Assembly: GCA_017612555.1 (NCBI GenBank)
Contig: JAGAFR010000020.1
Location: 1 to 40,890 of the forward strand
Reading direction: 5' to 3'
Source of the DNA: Lachnospiraceae bacterium
GTDB taxonomy: Bacteria > Bacillota > Clostridia > Lachnospirales > Lachnospiraceae
Length of the DNA stretch: 40,890 nt
A program made the translations under genes and the position numbers. Of the stretch, positions 24,225-32,721 are shown piece by piece (within the stretch, counting starts at the first letter, position 1; each line of letters begins with the position of its first letter). The notes under the pieces were generated by a model that saw only the letters and a list, made by a program, of their open reading frames with translations, did not search any database and was not told the origin of the DNA.

Positions 24225-25562
24225 CTACTTTTTATCTTTAAGATATTCCTTGGCAGCATCAAGCTGAGTATCCGTCTTGTCTTTTTTGTATTTGTCGACA
24301 TCAAATTCCACTTCCACATCGGGTTCTATACCGATCTTGTGGATGTTCGTGCCGTTCGGTGTATAGTAAACGGAATTCGTTATCTTGACTCCGCTTCCGT
24401 CATCGAGCGGTGTTATTATCTGAGTGATGCCTTTACCGAAAGTCTTGGTTCCCATCACCGTGACAAGACCGTGATCTTTCAGTGCTCCCGTCAGAATCTC
24501 GGATGCGCTTGCGGTATTTCCATCCACCAGAACCACGCACGGAACTTTCAGATATTTATCATCACCTTTGTCTTCATACTTGTATGACAGGCCGCGCCGG
24601 TCTTCAACGGATACGATCACACCGTCCTTTACCATCCTGTCCGCTATCTCGACAGCGATGTCTACGTATCCGCCACCGTTTGAACGAAGGTCTATGATCA
24701 GGCTCTTCATCCCCTGACTTTCCAGATCATCAAAAGCCTCCCTGAACTGGTCCGCGGTAGCATCGGCAAACTCGGAGATGGCAATGTAACCTATATTTCC
24801 ATCCATCATCTCATAGTCAACCGTCATCGTGTTGATCTCGTCTCTCTTGATATCAAACCTTATGATGTCGTCCTCGTCACCCCTCTTAACACCTACGTTA
24901 ACCTTACTGCCCTTTGGACCTCGAAGCTTTGAGACTACAAGGTTGATATCCTGACCGGTTATATCTTCACCGTCCACCTCAACGATAACGTCATCCGTCA
25001 TCATTCCCGCCGCTTCGGCAGGTGAATCCTTGATGGGTTTTACAACGGTTATCACCATAGTTTCGGGATCCTGCGTCAGATAGGCTCCGATCCCCTCGAA
25101 CGTTCCCGATGTATCCTCCATCATCTCGGCAAATTCTTCTTCAGTGTAATATACGCTGTACGGATCATCCAGTGACTCGAGCATTCCCTTATACAGACCT
25201 TCGCGAAGCGTCTCTTTGTCGACGGTCTCCAGATAGGTCTTGTCTATCATTCCGTACAGTTCATCGATCTTATCTATCGTCTCTTTATCAAGAAGCGAAC
25301 TTGATGTGCTTCCCAATACTTTTGAGTAAAAGCTTCCGTTGATCAGCATCTTCGTGACCGAAAAAGCCACGTATACTATAGTTGCGATGACCACTATCAG
25401 AAGTGCTATAAGAAGGCCCTGTACCATACCTTTTTTACGGGCCTTCTTCATCTGTTCGGTTACGTATTCAATTGATATCTGGCTGTATACCGGAGCCTGC
25501 TGTCTGTCCTGCTCCGGCGGATCCTGCACAGGGGATTCCTGTGGCTCGAAGGTTTCTTCCAT
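24225..25562 (-). CDS. S41-family C-terminal processing protease (CtpA/CtpB type)
   Basis: The 445-residue protein has a Pro/Gln-rich cytoplasmic N-terminus, one membrane segment (about 48-68), a PDZ domain (about 150-235; EGIGAYLTQDPETMV, SPAEAAGMMTDDVIVEVDGE) and a tail-specific protease core. The catalytic dyad is Ser352 in TASASE and Lys377 in TFGKG, 25 residues apart as in the D1 processing protease. The substrate-binding LRSNGGGY is present. It acts on the outer face of the membrane. The start is the ATG at 25562 with AGAGG six bases upstream; an upstream start would overlap the preceding gene and lengthen the tail. In the FtsEX/M23 cluster it may process or turn over the hydrolase. Confidence 0.92.
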   Translation of the reverse strand: MEETFEPQESPVQDPPEQDRQQAPVYSQISIEYVTEQMKKARKKGMVQGLLIALLIVVIATIVYVAFSVTKMLINGSFYSKVLGSTSSSLLDKETIDKIDELYGMIDKTYLETVDKETLREGLYKGMLESLDDPYSVYYTEEEFAEMMEDTSGTFEGIGAYLTQDPETMVITVVKPIKDSPAEAAGMMTDDVIVEVDGEDITGQDINLVVSKLRGPKGSKVNVGVKRGDEDDIIRFDIKRDEINTMTVDYEMMDGNIGYIAISEFADATADQFREAFDDLESQGMKSLIIDLRSNGGGYVDIAVEIADRMVKDGVIVSVEDRRGLSYKYEDKGDDKYLKVPCVVLVDGNTASASEILTGALKDHGLVTVMGTKTFGKGITQIITPLDDGSGVKITNSVYYTPNGTNIHKIGIEPDVEVEFDVDKYKKDKTDTQLDAAKEYLKDKK

Positions 25563-25579
25563 GATGTACCTCTTTAATA

Positions 25580-26800
25580 CTAAGATAGATAGTTCCAAGG
25601 GCTAACATATGATCCATTGAGACGTACGGAGAAGTGCAGGTGGGGTCCCGTACTTCTTCCGGTGGATCCGACGCTTCCGATCCTCTCTCCTCTTGCGACC
25701 ATCGTTCCCGGTGATACGTTTACCGAGCTGGCATGCATGTAGATCGTGATCAGTCCGTCTCCGTGATCGATCATAATGTAATTGCCCATCGTTGCGGAAT
25801 ATGATGAGGCTATGACTTCGCCGTCATATGCTGCCAGTATCGGGGATCCGCTCGGAGCTGCCATATCCACACCGTTATGGAACTGCTGTACTCCGAGTAT
25901 CGGGTGAGTCCTGGAACCGTAATCGTCCGATATCCTTGTATACTCAGGTGCCGGCCACTTGAACTGTCCGCCGTCGTATACTATCGCTTTCTTATTTTCC
26001 GCAAGAAGCCGCTTCTTTTCTTCAAGGATAGCCGCTTCCATCGCTTTGATTATCTGATCCTGTTCGGCGATCATCGCCTCGTATTCGGCGATCGCAGCTT
26101 CTTTATTGGTGATATCACCTTCAAATACAGTGATCTCTTTTTCCTTGTCTGCCATGAGTTCTTCAAGAGCGTTCTGCTCATTCTCAACGGCAACCTTGGC
26201 ATCCTCCAGCGCTGCCTTCTGGGCTACGAGCTCTTCTTCCTTGGCTGCGACCATATCCTTGGCCGCGATATATGAATCGAGCATCCTCTTGTCGTATGCC
26301 GATATCTTGGTGATAAACTCCGCCTTGTTCAGAAAATCGACAAAGCTCTTTGACGACAGCAGCATCTCGGCAGTAGATGCCTCTCCGCGCTCATATACAA
26401 ACTTGATGCGCTTCTTCATGGCATTGTACTGCGTCTCTTCCACCGACTTGGCTTCTTCGAGTTCCTTCTCAGTCGTCTGTATCTCAAATTCCTTGTCGGA
26501 GATCAGAGAAGTCAGGCGGTCTATCTTGGAATTGATGTCATCAAGCTGCTTATCAAGCTCCTGGATATAGTTCTCCAGATTGCTCTTGGAGACCTCAAGA
26601 CTCTTAAGTATGGACTGAACATCAGTCAGATTGCTCTTGAGTGCTTTTCTCTCCTCTTCCGCCTGTTTCTTGGATTCTTCGCTCTCCCTGATCTTATCGT
26701 TCGTAAGAGTGGCTGCATGCACAAATAGCGGCACATGTGCCGCTAATAATGTCGTTACCATCAACATCCCGATAAAACGCGCTCCCCTTTTGCGTTTCAT
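25580..26800 (-). CDS. Secreted coiled-coil M23 peptidoglycan endopeptidase (FtsEX partner, PcsB/EnvC-like)
   Basis: The 406-residue protein starts with a signal peptide (to about 29-30, FVHAA), followed by a long coiled coil (about 35-265) rich in Glu, Lys and Leu heptads, then a LytM/M23 domain. The zinc and catalytic residues are intact: His308 and Asp312 in HNGVD, His356 in YMHAS, and His387/His389 in GPHLHFS. It should cut peptide cross-links in peptidoglycan. The coiled-coil plus hydrolase layout and its position directly after ftsX match PcsB, CwlO and EnvC proteins, which FtsEX activates during division or elongation. Unlike EnvC, its own active site is complete. AAGGGG precedes the ATG. 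Confidence 0.92.
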   Translation of the reverse strand: MKRKRGARFIGMLMVTTLLAAHVPLFVHAATLTNDKIRESEESKKQAEEERKALKSNLTDVQSILKSLEVSKSNLENYIQELDKQLDDINSKIDRLTSLISDKEFEIQTTEKELEEAKSVEETQYNAMKKRIKFVYERGEASTAEMLLSSKSFVDFLNKAEFITKISAYDKRMLDSYIAAKDMVAAKEEELVAQKAALEDAKVAVENEQNALEELMADKEKEITVFEGDITNKEAAIAEYEAMIAEQDQIIKAMEAAILEEKKRLLAENKKAIVYDGGQFKWPAPEYTRISDDYGSRTHPILGVQQFHNGVDMAAPSGSPILAAYDGEVIASSYSATMGNYIMIDHGDGLITIYMHASSVNVSPGTMVARGERIGSVGSTGRSTGPHLHFSVRLNGSYVSPWNYLS

Positions 26801-26828
26801 ATGATTCCCCTTCTGATCTTTTCGATGA

Positions 26829-27728
26829 TCAAACTTTTAAGTGTCTTCGTACCGTTATCAGACTTCCGAGAAATCCTATCCCTACTCCAAGGACAAGTGA
26901 TATCGGTACAAGGTTCCTGAACAGTTCCTCAACACTCATAAACTTGAGCATATCCGACAGTACTGCAAAATTAGCGGTGGCATATTCCATGATCAGTTTA
27001 TATAGGTAATAGATCGCAACCAACGGTAGGGCTGATCCTATAAGACCGATCAGTATGCCTTCTATCACGAAAGGAGACCGGACCACAAAATCCTTGGCTC
27101 CTATCAGTCTCATGATACTGATCTCTTCCCTTCTGACTGAAATTCCCATCGCGACCGTGTTGCTTATCAGGAATACGGATACGAGCAGCAGCACTGCTAT
27201 TATGGCAAGAGAAACATAACTGATGAGCGTATTGACATTTGTCAGCACCTCTGCGGTGATATCCGATCTGTTCACCTCCCGGATGCCCGGTAGCGAGCTT
27301 AGCCAGTTCACCAGTTCAGGCTGCTTGGATACGTCACTCAGATATATCTCATAGTTCTCCGAACCTTCCAGGGGATTGTCCCCTTCATATCCGTCGGCAT
27401 ATTCTCCCAGGTAGTCCTCCTTGAAGCTGTCCCACGCCTCCTCCGATGATACGAACTTGACCTCTGAGACCTCACTTCTTGACCGGATCTGATTACCGAT
27501 CTGCTGTATCTGCTCATCACTTAAGTCCTCGTCAAAGAACACCGTGACGGCGACACCGGACTGGGCTGCCTTGACACTGTACTGTACATTGATGACCAGA
27601 CAGTAGAACAGTCCGAACAGGAATATACAGGATGCTATCGTAGCAGTTGTTGCCAGGGAGAACACTTTGTTTCTGAATATGTTCTTGAATCCCTGCTTAA
27701 ATGTATACCAAAGTGTACTAATCCTCAT
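26829..27728 (-). CDS. ftsX: Cell-division ABC permease-like FtsX
   Basis: The 299-residue protein has the FtsX layout: a cytoplasmic N-terminus (TLWYTFKQGFKNIFRNKVFS), a first membrane segment, a large extracytoplasmic loop (about 50-165) beginning VAVTVFFDEDLSDEQI, and three C-terminal membrane segments with the conserved RREEISIMRLIGAKDFVVRSPFVIEG between them. FtsX does not transport; with FtsE it transmits ATP hydrolysis to a periplasmic or wall hydrolase. The start overlaps ftsE by 11 bases and the M23 hydrolase follows 28 bases later, which supports that pairing. Confidence 0.95.
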   Translation of the reverse strand: MRISTLWYTFKQGFKNIFRNKVFSLATTATIASCIFLFGLFYCLVINVQYSVKAAQSGVAVTVFFDEDLSDEQIQQIGNQIRSRSEVSEVKFVSSEEAWDSFKEDYLGEYADGYEGDNPLEGSENYEIYLSDVSKQPELVNWLSSLPGIREVNRSDITAEVLTNVNTLISYVSLAIIAVLLLVSVFLISNTVAMGISVRREEISIMRLIGAKDFVVRSPFVIEGILIGLIGSALPLVAIYYLYKLIMEYATANFAVLSDMLKFMSVEELFRNLVPISLVLGVGIGFLGSLITVRRHLKV

Positions 27729-28404
27729 CTATGTACTCACCCTTCTCCTCGTCGCTGATGATGATCCCTTTTTTCATTGTTATGACACGCTTACGCATCG
27801 CGTTTACGATCTCACGGTTGTGGGTTACCACAAGTACCGTTGTGCCTCTTCTGTTGATCTCCTCGAGAAGCTTCATTATCTCCCATGAGTTTCTCGGATC
27901 AAGGTTTCCTGTAGGCTCATCCGCAAGCAGTATCGGCGGATTGTTAACGAGCGCTCTTGCAAGAGCCACTCTCTGCTGTTCACCACCCGAAAGCTGCCAG
28001 GTCTTGGCTTTGTATTTGCCGGCAAGTCCGACGAGCGACAGCATTGCCGGAACATTCTTACGGATCTGTCTTGTGGGCACTTCTATTACTCGCTGCGCAA
28101 ATGCAACGTTTTCATATACATTCCTGTCTTTGAGCAGTCTGAAGTCCTGGAAAACCACCCCTACGTTTCTGCGGAACTTTGCGACCTTACGTCTCCGAAG
28201 TCTTGAAAGATCGTAGTTGTTGACAACTATCCTCCCGCTCGTAGGCGTCAGTTCGCGAAGCAGCAGTTTGATCAGAGTGGATTTACCCGAACCGCTGTCT
28301 CCGACTATGAATACAAATTCCCCTTTTTTGATGTGCAGGCTGACATCATTAAGCGCCGGCACACCCGTGGAGTATGATTTGCTGACAGACTCCATTGTGA
28401 TCAT
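27718..28404 (-). CDS. ftsE: Cell-division ABC ATPase FtsE
   Basis: The 228-residue ATPase has Walker A GDSGSGKST, Q-loop in VFQDFRLLKDRNVYENVAF, signature LSGGEQQRVALARAL, Walker B ILLADEPTGNLDP and an H-loop VVTHN. The FtsE-type sequence between Walker A and the signature (RRRKVAKFRRNVGVVFQDFR region) distinguishes it from generic exporters. It is the cytosolic engine of the FtsEX complex. The ATG overlaps the stop of the PucR-type regulator by four bases (ATGA), and the 3' end overlaps ftsX. Confidence 0.96.
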   Translation of the reverse strand: MITMESVSKSYSTGVPALNDVSLHIKKGEFVFIVGDSGSGKSTLIKLLLRELTPTSGRIVVNNYDLSRLRRRKVAKFRRNVGVVFQDFRLLKDRNVYENVAFAQRVIEVPTRQIRKNVPAMLSLVGLAGKYKAKTWQLSGGEQQRVALARALVNNPPILLADEPTGNLDPRNSWEIMKLLEEINRRGTTVLVVTHNREIVNAMRKRVITMKKGIIISDEEKGEYIDED

Positions 28405-29486
28405 AATTCATTCTCCATATAACGCATGTACTTAACAACCATGAGCGCGATCTTGAAAGTGATCGCATCCTCAAATACACGAAGATCCAGTCCCGTTGTC
28501 TTCTGAAGCTTGTCTAGTCTGTACACCAGCGTATTACGATGGATGTACAGCTGACGGCTCGTTTCCGACACATTGAGACTGTTCTCGAAAAACTTGTTTA
28601 TCGTCATAAGAGTCTCTTCGTCGAAATCGTCCGGACTCTTTCCGTCAAATATTTCCTTGATGAACATCTTGCACAGAGGTATCGGCAGCTGGTAGATAAG
28701 CCTTCCTATACCCAGCGAACTGTAAGCGATGACATCCCTGTCGTCAAAGAATATCCTTCCGACATCAAGCGCCATCCTCGCTTCCTTGTATGACCTTGAT
28801 ACCTCGCGGATCTCGTTTACGATCGTGCCGTATGAGACATGGCATATTCTTCCGGTCTGCTTGTTTACAAAATCGAGTATCTCATGCGCCGCTTTGTCAA
28901 CGTCCTCATAAGTCTCGTTTGCCGCAAGCTCGCGAACGATTATTATACCCTTCTCATCAACGGCAGTGATAAAGTCCTTGGTCCTTGCCTTGAAATGAGC
29001 ACGGACACTTTCTATCACGTTGATCTCCTTGGCCGAAGGCGTCTCCGCGATGATTATTATCCTGCGCGCCTCGGCTTCGATACGAAGCTTCTGTGAACGC
29101 GTGTAAATATCAACAAGCAGCAGGTTATCAAGAAGAAGGTTTTTGATAAAGTTATCTTTATCGAATCTCTCCTTGTATGCGATGAGCAGATTCTGTATCT
29201 GGAATGCCGCGATCTTTCCGATCGTGTACGTATCCTCGGTCGTTCCCTGGACCACGAGAATATACTCTATCTGAAGTTCATCGTATACCTTAAAGAACTG
29301 ATAGCCCGAAATCTCCTGGCTGTCCGCCGGGGACCCTGTAAAGCTTGCTGCTGCCTCGTGATAATTGATGTCCTCTTTGAACGTAGATGCCAGAACTTTT
29401 CCGTCCGTATCTATAACGGCAAGCTCGGTTCTGGTGATCCCCTTAAGCCCCTCAATGGTACTTTGCAGTATTTGATTGGAAATCAT
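28401..29486 (-). CDS. PucR/CdaR-type transcriptional regulator
   Basis: The 361-residue protein ends in the PucR-type helix-turn-helix (SLNVSETSRQLYIHRNTLVYRLDKLQ and GLDLRVFEDAITFKIAL, about residues 300-350). Upstream is a GGDEF-like or CdaR-type middle domain (about 135-270) and an N-terminal sensory region (about 5-110). Founding members respond to sugar diacids or purine degradation, but many clostridial ones have no known signal. It heads the ftsEX gene run and overlaps ftsE by four bases, so it may report metabolic state to the division genes or regulate its own operon. AAGGAG lies six bases before the ATG. Confidence 0.88.
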   Translation of the reverse strand: MISNQILQSTIEGLKGITRTELAVIDTDGKVLASTFKEDINYHEAAASFTGSPADSQEISGYQFFKVYDELQIEYILVVQGTTEDTYTIGKIAAFQIQNLLIAYKERFDKDNFIKNLLLDNLLLVDIYTRSQKLRIEAEARRIIIIAETPSAKEINVIESVRAHFKARTKDFITAVDEKGIIIVRELAANETYEDVDKAAHEILDFVNKQTGRICHVSYGTIVNEIREVSRSYKEARMALDVGRIFFDDRDVIAYSSLGIGRLIYQLPIPLCKMFIKEIFDGKSPDDFDEETLMTINKFFENSLNVSETSRQLYIHRNTLVYRLDKLQKTTGLDLRVFEDAITFKIALMVVKYMRYMENEL

Positions 29487-29512
29487 ACCATTCTCCTTAT
29501 TATTGAACGTCA

Positions 29513-29531
29513 GCCTATAACCCCCATAGGC
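29513..29531. repeat. Short inverted repeat upstream of the PucR-type gene
   Basis: GCCTAT and ATAGGC form perfect 6-base arms around AACCCCC, 27 bases before the regulator's start. It lies in the 116-base gap between the GT39-like and PucR-type genes and could be the regulator's own operator or a leader hairpin. No convincing promoter was found in the gap; TAGAAT and TATAGT are possible -10 elements on the minus strand without a matching -35. Confidence 0.35.
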
Positions 29532-29558
29532 ACTATATCGATTATTCTAATACATATC

Positions 29559-29583
29559 GCCAAAAAAATAAAGAATTTTTGGC
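29559..29583 (-). terminator. Possible A/T-rich terminator hairpin after the GT39-like gene
   Basis: Perfect 8-base arms GCCAAAAA and TTTTTGGC enclose a 9-base loop, 20 bases beyond the stop of the GT39-like gene on the minus strand. The base of the stem has only three G-C pairs and no T-run follows on the minus strand, so termination would be weak. Confidence 0.35.
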
Positions 29584-29602
29584 ACTTTTTCACAAACAAA
29601 CA

Positions 29603-31027
29603 TCACCTGACCATATACATTTCGCATTTGTATCTGTCAAAATCAAAATCCGCCGTTTTTTCCATGGATAATCCGGCCTCATCAAGCACCCTGCGTTCAT
29701 CGTCCGTCGGATCATATCCGTCAAGGACCGTTATCCACAATGTCGTGCCCCGTTGTTTTGAAACCTTGATCGCTTTTTCAAGCGGATGCACGAACTCGAG
29801 CTCGGCAGTTTCCTTATCAAGGTAAGTATAAAAAGGTATACAGTTCTGCATCTCCTCATGTCCGCCTATGCTGTAGTATACATCGCCCTCGTTCACATGT
29901 TCGCGAAGAAATGCTATCTCCTCATCGGCAGAGTTGCCGTATTCGACTTTAAATTCCACGGTATAAACGCACACGCCTACAACAGCCGCAGCAACCATCG
30001 CCGGTATAAAAGCTTTTCCGTCCGCGAGCATTATGGCGGCAAACAACCACAGCAGTCCTGTCGAAAAGAACAGATACCTGTCAACGAATATATTGGCACT
30101 CATTATATGACACACTATCGTTCCGAACAGAAGAACAAAGTAATAGGTCAGAAAACACCAGAATGCATACATTCCGGTTATATCTCTCTTTTTCTCCGAT
30201 ATCATCCGGTACGCAAATACCGCAAGTGCAGCAAGCATTATAAAAGCACACAGTAACGTAGCCGCCTTCATACCCACCGTATAAGGGTACAGACAGTACT
30301 GAACGAACATCGCAGTATCGATGTCCGGCATCGAAAAATATCCGCTGACTCTGGAAAACTGTCTGAGCGTTACGATAAGGCACGGCAGATAAAGTACAAA
30401 CGTTGCCAGAAGGCACTTCAGCCATCCGGCTATCCCGTCTCTCTTTCGTATAATGAAATACAGGAGAAGGAACAGATACGAAAAGGCCACCGTCACGAAT
30501 GCAAAATGGTGTGAATAGCCTGCCATTACCGAAAACAGAGTAAATGCCGTCCACGTTTTTCGGCAGGGGTCGGATATCACCTCATAAGCGTATATGCCGG
30601 ATGCCGTGGCAAAGAAAAACCCCAGGCTGTACATTCTTATCTCGACTCCGTAGTACATCATGAGAGGCATACCGGTGATAAACACCATAAACAGAAGTGC
30701 CGTACGCAGACCGAAGCGCTTTCGGACCGTGGTCGCTCCCAAAACGATCGAAAGGATCATTGGGATGACCGACGTTATCTTCATAACCGGGGTGCTGTAT
30801 CCGAACAGATCCGTTGCTATCTTCAGAAGTATGTTGTAAAGCGGCGGAAGCGTATCGGCCATGGAACGCTTTATCACTCCGGCCATGTCGGTATGGACCA
30901 AAGAAGCGGTAAATGCCTCGTCCATCCACACATTGTTGTTCCATACAAGAGACAGGAAAACCGCCGACAGAACGATGACCGCTGCTACCGCGATCACATT
31001 TTCATTTATTTTTGATGTTTTTTTCAT
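29603..31027 (-). CDS. GT39-like membrane glycosyltransferase
   Basis: The 474-residue protein has about ten membrane segments and the mark of the GT-C fold used by PMT/ArnT-type enzymes, an acidic pair in the first outer loop (VWMDEAFT, Asp36-Glu37). This is followed by an amphipathic stretch (GVIKRSMADTLPPLYNILLK), also typical. A soluble C-terminal part of about 110 residues (from YTVEFKVEYGNSADEE) would face outside. Such enzymes transfer sugars from polyprenyl-phosphate donors to proteins or glycans at the membrane. The acceptor is unknown. The Shine-Dalgarno is weak (GGAAAAAAAG). It is divergent from the YjfB peptide gene. Confidence 0.82.
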   Translation of the reverse strand: MKKTSKINENVIAVAAVIVLSAVFLSLVWNNNVWMDEAFTASLVHTDMAGVIKRSMADTLPPLYNILLKIATDLFGYSTPVMKITSVIPMILSIVLGATTVRKRFGLRTALLFMVFITGMPLMMYYGVEIRMYSLGFFFATASGIYAYEVISDPCRKTWTAFTLFSVMAGYSHHFAFVTVAFSYLFLLLYFIIRKRDGIAGWLKCLLATFVLYLPCLIVTLRQFSRVSGYFSMPDIDTAMFVQYCLYPYTVGMKAATLLCAFIMLAALAVFAYRMISEKKRDITGMYAFWCFLTYYFVLLFGTIVCHIMSANIFVDRYLFFSTGLLWLFAAIMLADGKAFIPAMVAAAVVGVCVYTVEFKVEYGNSADEEIAFLREHVNEGDVYYSIGGHEEMQNCIPFYTYLDKETAELEFVHPLEKAIKVSKQRGTTLWITVLDGYDPTDDERRVLDEAGLSMEKTADFDFDRYKCEMYMVR

Positions 31028-31054
31028 TTTTCAGATGCTTTTTTTCCAAACACA

Positions 31055-31063
31055 TGTTATAAT
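31055..31063 (+). promoter_or_regulatory. Extended -10 promoter for the YjfB-family gene
   Basis: TGTTATAAT at 31055-31063 fits TGnTATAAT, 39 bases before the ATG. There is no clear -35 and no sigma-28 motif. An 11-base palindrome, CTGAT-G-ATCAG, lies just downstream at 31074-31084. Confidence 0.58.
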
Positions 31064-31101
31064 GATTATGTATCTGATGATCAGGCTTTAAGGAGCGAAT
31101 C

Positions 31102-31293
31102 ATGGAACTCAGTATTGATGCTATCCCTTATATCTCAATGGCTATGGCGCATGAGAATGTCATGTCGGCAGTGGGTACCCGTCTGCTGGAGTCATCCCTT
31201 GATATAGCTTCGGCCGAAGTTGAGAATCTGACGAAGGCAATGGAATTATCCGTTAACCCTTCTGTCGGTGCCAACTTTGACGTGGCTGTCTGA
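31102..31293 (+). CDS. yjfB: YjfB-family putative motility peptide
   Basis: The 63-residue peptide starts MELSIDAIPYISMAMAHENV and ends MELSVNPSVGANFDVAV. A short helical body followed by a terminal SVNPxxGxNxD motif is characteristic of the YjfB family, annotated as putative motility proteins in flagellated Firmicutes. The molecular role is unknown. AAGGAG lies seven bases before the ATG. It stands alone on the plus strand with its own promoter and ends 12 bases from the convergent GH43 gene. With the c-di-GMP enzymes nearby it hints that the organism is motile. Confidence 0.8.
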   Translation: MELSIDAIPYISMAMAHENVMSAVGTRLLESSLDIASAEVENLTKAMELSVNPSVGANFDVAV

Positions 31294-31305
31294 TCATTTT
31301 ATATT

Positions 31306-32721
31306 TCATTCGAATGTGAATCCTGCAAATTGCAGATGTCCTTCACCCCTGAACGTAAAGTAGAGGTCATTGATCCCATCGGGTATCATGACTTCTTTTT
31401 TTATGTCATGCCATACATTGGCATAATCTATTGGGTAGCTTCCCAGGCAGGAGCCGTCCCACTTTATTCTGACCTCAAGTTCCCCTTTTGCATATCCTTT
31501 TGTCCTGACCGATGTGATCTTCGCACCCGTGCACTTGAAATACTTGAATCCTGCTCTGGCACCGTCCGTCATGTTGCAGACATAACCGTTGACTTCGTCA
31601 CCGTCACGGCCCTCCTGAGTGATCTTGGGAAATCTGTCATCCATCCATCCCTGCCACGGAACATCGAGCTTTTCCTCATCGGTGAACAGATTGCACGCAA
31701 GATATGCGGGATAGAAGCCTTTCTGCGTAAATGCCACGCTGCCGCATGATGTTATCATCGACTGATAAAAGCCTCCGTCCTCTCTTTCCTTCAGTTTTTC
31801 AAAACAGCCCTGCCGGCTGTAGTTGGTGCCGTTGGTATGTCTGTGATAGAAAATGTACCATTCATCGTTTATACGGATGATGCTTCCGTGATTGTTCGCA
31901 CAGTAACACCCGGGCATATCGGCCCTCTTGTATGTATCTATACCGATATCACCGTTGTCCACGAGCACCCCGCGGTATTCAAAATCACGATCGGGACTTT
32001 CGCTCGTTGCATAGCACAATTCCCTGCACACCTGTGATGAATAGATAAAGAAATACTTGCCGTCCTTTTTCCTGATGGAAGGTGCTTCAAAGAAAGCATG
32101 GCCTTCATAGGCGGTACCGATGCTGTTATGAGTTGCCGGAACGATGAACACCGGATCCTTTACGATCGTCAGCATATCCGGTCCGAGGCATGTACACATT
32201 GCGCCATGTCTTGTCTTTTCCGGGATCGCGCAGAATCCCGTATACATATATGTGAAGTCTCCTTCGGTGATCACACCGGGATCGAACTGCGGCTCATCTC
32301 CTTCTCTTTCTCCGAGTCTCGTTCCGTCGGAATAATGAACATATCCGTAGAACTCATATCTGCCTGCAGGCTCATCGCATACCGCAACCGATACTATGCC
32401 GAGGTTTGACAGAACATAGTACAGATAATACCGTCCGTCAGGTCCCACGGTCACATCGGGCGCATACAGATTTCCCTGAAGATCCCCGTTCTCCGGATCA
32501 TCGCTCTTCGTGTAGATCACGCCTTCATATCTCCAATTACCAAGATCGCCTACATCTGCGGACCAGCATACGTAATCACCCATGCAGTATACATCCCCGC
32601 CAAACTTATCATGGGACCCGTACACATAGACCCTTCCGTCAAAGATATAAGGTTCTCCGTCGGGAATATACTCCCACGAAGGAAGATAAGGATTTGTAAT
32701 CTGTCTTAATACATTATCCAT
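31306..32721 (-). CDS. GH43-family glycoside hydrolase with C-terminal carbohydrate-binding domain
   Basis: The 471-residue protein has a GH43 five-bladed propeller (about 1-310) and a CBM6-like beta-sandwich (about 340-471, ending GHLQFAGFTFE). Likely catalytic residues are the base Asp in YIPDGEPYIFDG, the pKa-modulating Asp in LYAPDVTVGPDG and the acid Glu in GHAFFEAPSIRK. Such enzymes remove xylose or arabinose from plant-derived oligosaccharides. No signal peptide is present, so it works on imported oligosaccharides. The start is the ATG at 32721, with GGAG seven bases upstream; an open frame to 32895 would run through the CPBP gene. It overlaps the end of the CPBP gene by eight bases. 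Confidence 0.87.
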   Translation of the reverse strand: MDNVLRQITNPYLPSWEYIPDGEPYIFDGRVYVYGSHDKFGGDVYCMGDYVCWSADVGDLGNWRYEGVIYTKSDDPENGDLQGNLYAPDVTVGPDGRYYLYYVLSNLGIVSVAVCDEPAGRYEFYGYVHYSDGTRLGEREGDEPQFDPGVITEGDFTYMYTGFCAIPEKTRHGAMCTCLGPDMLTIVKDPVFIVPATHNSIGTAYEGHAFFEAPSIRKKDGKYFFIYSSQVCRELCYATSESPDRDFEYRGVLVDNGDIGIDTYKRADMPGCYCANNHGSIIRINDEWYIFYHRHTNGTNYSRQGCFEKLKEREDGGFYQSMITSCGSVAFTQKGFYPAYLACNLFTDEEKLDVPWQGWMDDRFPKITQEGRDGDEVNGYVCNMTDGARAGFKYFKCTGAKITSVRTKGYAKGELEVRIKWDGSCLGSYPIDYANVWHDIKKEVMIPDGINDLYFTFRGEGHLQFAGFTFE

